Notes under the pieces: model-generated
What the model saw: only the letters and a program-made list of their open reading frames with translations
Told to the model about the DNA's origin: nothing
The model's database searches: none
DNA from: Rhodoferax sp. OV413
Lineage (GTDB): Bacteria; Pseudomonadota; Gammaproteobacteria; Burkholderiales; Burkholderiaceae_C
Direction of reading: 5' to 3'
Assembly: GCF_900104385.1 (NCBI RefSeq)
Contig: NZ_FNJA01000012.1
Coordinates: 1 to 64,000, forward strand
DNA: 64,000 nt
Made by a program: the position numbers and the translations under genes
In this document: in pieces, positions 61,612-64,000 of the stretch
Layout of the letters: each line of letters opens with the position of its first letter
Numbering within the stretch: the stretch's first letter is position 1

Positions 61612-62838
61612 ATGGCCCAAACCATTCTTGGCAGCGTGACCCTGGGCTACAGGCCCATCTGGAACCGCCACCGCGCGCTGGCGGCGGTGCAGCTGTGCAT
61701 TACCGCACCACCCGATGCAGCGCTGGACGCCGCCCACCTGATGGGCATACTGCAGGAGCAGGACAGCCCGCACAGTCCGCCGCTGCTGCTGTCCGTCACC
61801 TCCTCACCCCAGCTGCTGCGCGATCTGCTCGACCACGCGCCGCCCAGCCGCCACTGGATCGAAGTCCGCAGCGACTGGATGCACAGCCATGCTATGCCCC
61901 AGCGCGTACAGCGCGCCCACCGCCGCGGCCTGCGCCTGGTCTGGCGCGGGGATGCCGAGCAGCGCCCCGACCCCGAGGTCGCCGCCTGCTTCTTCACCCA
62001 GGTACTGCGCCTGGGCCCGCAGGACGCACTGGCCGCACTGCAGGCCGCAGCCCGCCAACGCGCAGGCTCCAAGCAACCCGAACCCAGCCCGGTGCTGGCC
62101 GGCTGCATCTATGAAGGCGTGGCCAGCCGGCTGCTGATGGAACACTGCCTGGACCAGCGCAACGCCACCGGCCTGCTGGGCTGGCCCGACGAAGACATCC
62201 TGCACGCGCTGCAGCACAAGGCCACCGCGCCCGACCACCAGGCCATGCTGCAACTGATCCGGGCCATCGACGACGACTTGGCGGTCGAGCGCATCGAGGC
62301 CTTGCTGGGCGAGGAGCCCATCCTCACCTACCGTTTCCTGGCCTATGCGAACTCGGCCGCCGTAGGCCTGCGCAACGGCATTGAGTCGCTGCGCCACGGC
62401 CTGATGATGCTGGGCTATACCGAGCTGCGCCGCTGGCTCAGCGCCCAGCTGCCGCAGTCCTCGCGCGACGCCAATCTGCGGCCGGTCAAGGCCTCCATGG
62501 TGGTGCGGGCCCGGCTGATGGAAAACCTGATGGACGCCGGCGCCGAGCACGAGCTGGCCCGCGAAATCTACCTCTGTGGCCTGTTCTCGCAGATCGACGT
62601 GCTGATGGGCGAGCCCCTAGGCAGCGCGCTGCACCGCGTGCCCCTGTCCAGCCGCATCTACAACGCCACGGTGCGCAACAGCGGCCCGTATGCGCCGCTG
62701 CTGGAGATCGCCAGCGCCATGGAGTCGGACAACAACCACGCTGTCATGCGCCAGCTATGCCATGAGCACGGCATGGGCCTGGAAGAGGTGAACCGCGCCT
62801 TGCTGCGCACCCTGGCCGCGCTGAAGACCGACAAGTAG
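61612..62838 (+). CDS. HDOD-domain protein with EAL-like N-terminus (YuxH-like)
   Basis: A 408-residue cytosolic protein. The C-terminal ~210 residues look like an HDOD domain (LLGEEPILTYRFLAYANSAAVGLRNGIESLRHGLMMLGYTELRRW in parts). The N-terminal half (LGYRPIWNRHRALAAVQL, then a beta/alpha pattern with HWIEVRSDW) resembles the degenerate EAL domain of YuxH-type signalling proteins. I see no EAL catalytic motif, so c-di-GMP hydrolysis is unlikely. It starts 20 nt after flgL and may be cotranscribed, suggesting a role in motility signalling. The family assignment is moderate; the function is not known. Confidence 0.7.
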   Translation: MAQTILGSVTLGYRPIWNRHRALAAVQLCITAPPDAALDAAHLMGILQEQDSPHSPPLLLSVTSSPQLLRDLLDHAPPSRHWIEVRSDWMHSHAMPQRVQRAHRRGLRLVWRGDAEQRPDPEVAACFFTQVLRLGPQDALAALQAAARQRAGSKQPEPSPVLAGCIYEGVASRLLMEHCLDQRNATGLLGWPDEDILHALQHKATAPDHQAMLQLIRAIDDDLAVERIEALLGEEPILTYRFLAYANSAAVGLRNGIESLRHGLMMLGYTELRRWLSAQLPQSSRDANLRPVKASMVVRARLMENLMDAGAEHELAREIYLCGLFSQIDVLMGEPLGSALHRVPLSSRIYNATVRNSGPYAPLLEIASAMESDNNHAVMRQLCHEHGMGLEEVNRALLRTLAALKTDK

Positions 62839-62847
62839 TCCATACGA

Positions 62848-62904
62848 AAAATCAGCCTCCAGCGCTGATACAGATTGCGCAAGGCGCTTTTATTTTGATA
62901 GCAA
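62848..62904 (+). repeat. 57-bp interspersed element, copy D
   Basis: A gapless match to copies A-C, with AAAATCAGCCTCCAGCGCTG at the left and GATAGCAA at the right. It lies 10 nt after the stop of the HDOD gene, between it and the convergent gamma-glutamyltranspeptidase gene. Confidence 0.75.
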
Positions 62905-62974
62905 TCTGAAGTATGGGCAGAAGGCGGCAAAGGCGGGCCTTGCATCCACCGTCTGCAACGCCAGCAAAAATGTG

Positions 62975-64000
62975 TCAGCCTGCAATCACCGACTTGCCTC
63001 GCCCCCGGGGGTCGGACGCGGCGGTTGGCCTGCCGTTCAGCACCTGGATGGCCTGAACATCGGTACTGAACGCCCAGGTCGATACCGTGTACCCCCGTGC
63101 GACCAGCTCTGCGGCAAGTTCCGCGGGCAGCGGCGAAGACGGTTCACCTTCAATGACGCTCCCCTGGGGCAACTGGTGGTGAAAGCGGCGGTTCCGCACC
63201 GCTGCCTCCACGTCCATGCCGTAGTCGTACATATTGGCAAGAACCTGGTACACCGATGTGAAGATGCGGGAACCGCCGGGCGTACCGAGCACGGCCACAG
63301 GCTTGCCGTCCTTGAGAACGATGGTGGGCGACATGGAGGACAGCGGCCGCTTGCCGGGCGCGACGGCATTGGCGTCTCCACCCACAACACCCAGCGAGTT
63401 AGGTTGGCCGGGCACGGTGGCGAAATCGTCCATTTCATCGTTCAGCGCGAAGCCCGCCCCGCGCACCACCACGCCGCTGCCGTAGGGCATATTCAGCGTA
63501 TAGGTGTTGGAAACCGCATTGCCCCATTTGTCGACGATGGAAAAGTGCGTGGTGTGCATCTTCGGCGCGCCAGGCTGGACATCGTTCGTCGGCGTAATGC
63601 CCACCGGGTTCACCTCTGCGGCACGGCCGGCGATATAGGCCGGGTCCAGCAGGCCGGCCACGGGGACGTCGGTGAACGCCGGGTCACCGAGAAACTGCGC
63701 CCTGTCTGCGAAGACCCGCTTCATCATTTCTGCGTTGAGGTGGATGTACTGGGCACTATTGAGTGGCACACCGGCAAACAGGGTTTTGGACAGCACGGAC
63801 TTCATGCCGAGCAGTTGGGCCAGTGCGATGCCACCGGAGCTGGGTGGCGGTGAACTCAGCACCGTCATGCCGTTCCATTGCATGGCGATGGGTTCGCGCC
63901 ACACCGGCTTGTAGGCCAGCAGGTCGGCCTTGGTGATCAGGCCTTGGCCGCCATCTTGCGCCATGGCCGCAACCAGCAAATCCGCCGTCATGCCGCGGTA
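62975..64000 (-). CDS. ggt: gamma-glutamyltranspeptidase, 3' part (runs off the window)
   Basis: The visible 341 residues are the C-terminal part of a gamma-glutamyltranspeptidase, a usually periplasmic enzyme that cleaves glutathione. The end of the large subunit has KADLLAYKPVWREPI and VLSSPPPSSGGIALAQLLG. The small subunit begins at the autocleavage and nucleophile Thr in MHTTHFSIVDKWGNAVSNTYTLN in parts. PLSSMSPTIVLKDGKPVAVLGTPGGSRI follows in parts. The N-terminus with the signal peptide lies beyond 64000. It is unrelated to the flagellar genes and marks the edge of the cluster. Confidence 0.93.
   Translation of the reverse strand, partial: YRGMTADLLVAAMAQDGGQGLITKADLLAYKPVWREPIAMQWNGMTVLSSPPPSSGGIALAQLLGMKSVLSKTLFAGVPLNSAQYIHLNAEMMKRVFADRAQFLGDPAFTDVPVAGLLDPAYIAGRAAEVNPVGITPTNDVQPGAPKMHTTHFSIVDKWGNAVSNTYTLNMPYGSGVVVRGAGFALNDEMDDFATVPGQPNSLGVVGGDANAVAPGKRPLSSMSPTIVLKDGKPVAVLGTPGGSRIFTSVYQVLANMYDYGMDVEAAVRNRRFHHQLPQGSVIEGEPSSPLPAELAAELVARGYTVSTWAFSTDVQAIQVLNGRPTAASDPRGRGKSVIAG

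Noticed and set aside
1-64000. CRISPR arrays, tRNA genes, insertion sequences or prophage genes
   Set aside because: I looked for direct-repeat arrays, tRNA-like cloverleaf ends, transposase and integrase motifs and saw none; the region appears to be ordinary chromosome apart from the repeats listed.

Overview
The window comes from a motile betaproteobacterium, most likely of the family Comamonadaceae (Rhodoferax/Acidovorax-like). The basis is the 5' end of a 16S rRNA gene at the left edge, whose start matches the betaproteobacterial pattern, high GC, and Burkholderiales-style flagellar gene order. The species cannot be fixed from this window. Almost all of it is one flagellar, motility and chemotaxis supercluster of about 60 kb.

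Layout. 1-56: 5' end of a 16S rRNA gene (minus strand), then about 600 bases of rRNA leader and promoter DNA. 651-2558: an ABC-F ATPase (uup). 2632-8958 (minus): a chemotaxis operon reading cheZ-like, cheY, cheA, cheW, cheR, cheD, cheB. 9144-10882 (plus): a receiver-histidine kinase and a NarL-type regulator, overlapping by 4 nt. 10907-21823 (minus): fliF-G-H-I-J-K-L-M-N-O-P-Q-R (MS ring, switch, export ATPase complex, hook-length control, export gate). 21997-22314 (plus): fliE. 22361-24655 (minus): fliD-fliS-fliT. 24851-27537: two near-identical flagellin genes, divergently oriented, with back-to-back sigma-28 promoters between them. 27692-39890 (minus): a predicted flagellin-glycosylation island. 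It has a 2,020-residue protein with three tandem TPR + GT41 (O-GlcNAc-transferase-like) modules, followed with mostly 4-nt overlaps by genes for a CDP-activated, probably C-methylated deoxy sugar (rfbF, rfbG, 3,5-epimerase-like, C-methyltransferase, reductase) and two decorating enzymes (TylF-like, CmcI-like). 40106-49290 (plus): motA-motB, cheY-cheZ, flhB-flhA-flhF, a degenerate flhG-like gene and fliA (sigma-28). 49360-50963 (minus): flgA and flgM-flgN. 51182-61591 (plus): flgB-C-D-E-F-G-H-I-J-K-L, followed by an HDOD-domain gene. 62975-64000 (minus): the 3' part of a gamma-glutamyltranspeptidase gene.

How it works together. The window encodes essentially the whole basal body, rod, hook, export apparatus, stator, filament, assembly chaperones, the sigma-28/anti-sigma pair and the chemotaxis core. 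No chemoreceptor and no recognisable flagellar master regulator (flhDC or a FleQ-type activator) is present. Five sites with the sigma-28 geometry (TAAA-rich -35, 11-nt spacer, CGA-type -10) lie ahead of both flagellin genes, motA, flgM and, unexpectedly, flgI inside the flg operon.

Most notable points: (1) the island with the triplicated glycosyltransferase and its own CDP-sugar pathway; (2) a small che-operon protein with the CheZ catalytic D-x3-Q signature, making two CheZ-type phosphatases; (3) an FlhG homologue that appears to have lost its ATP-binding P-loop but kept the N-terminal FlhF-activating motif; (4) the inverted twin flagellins; (5) a 57-bp interspersed element present in four gapless copies.
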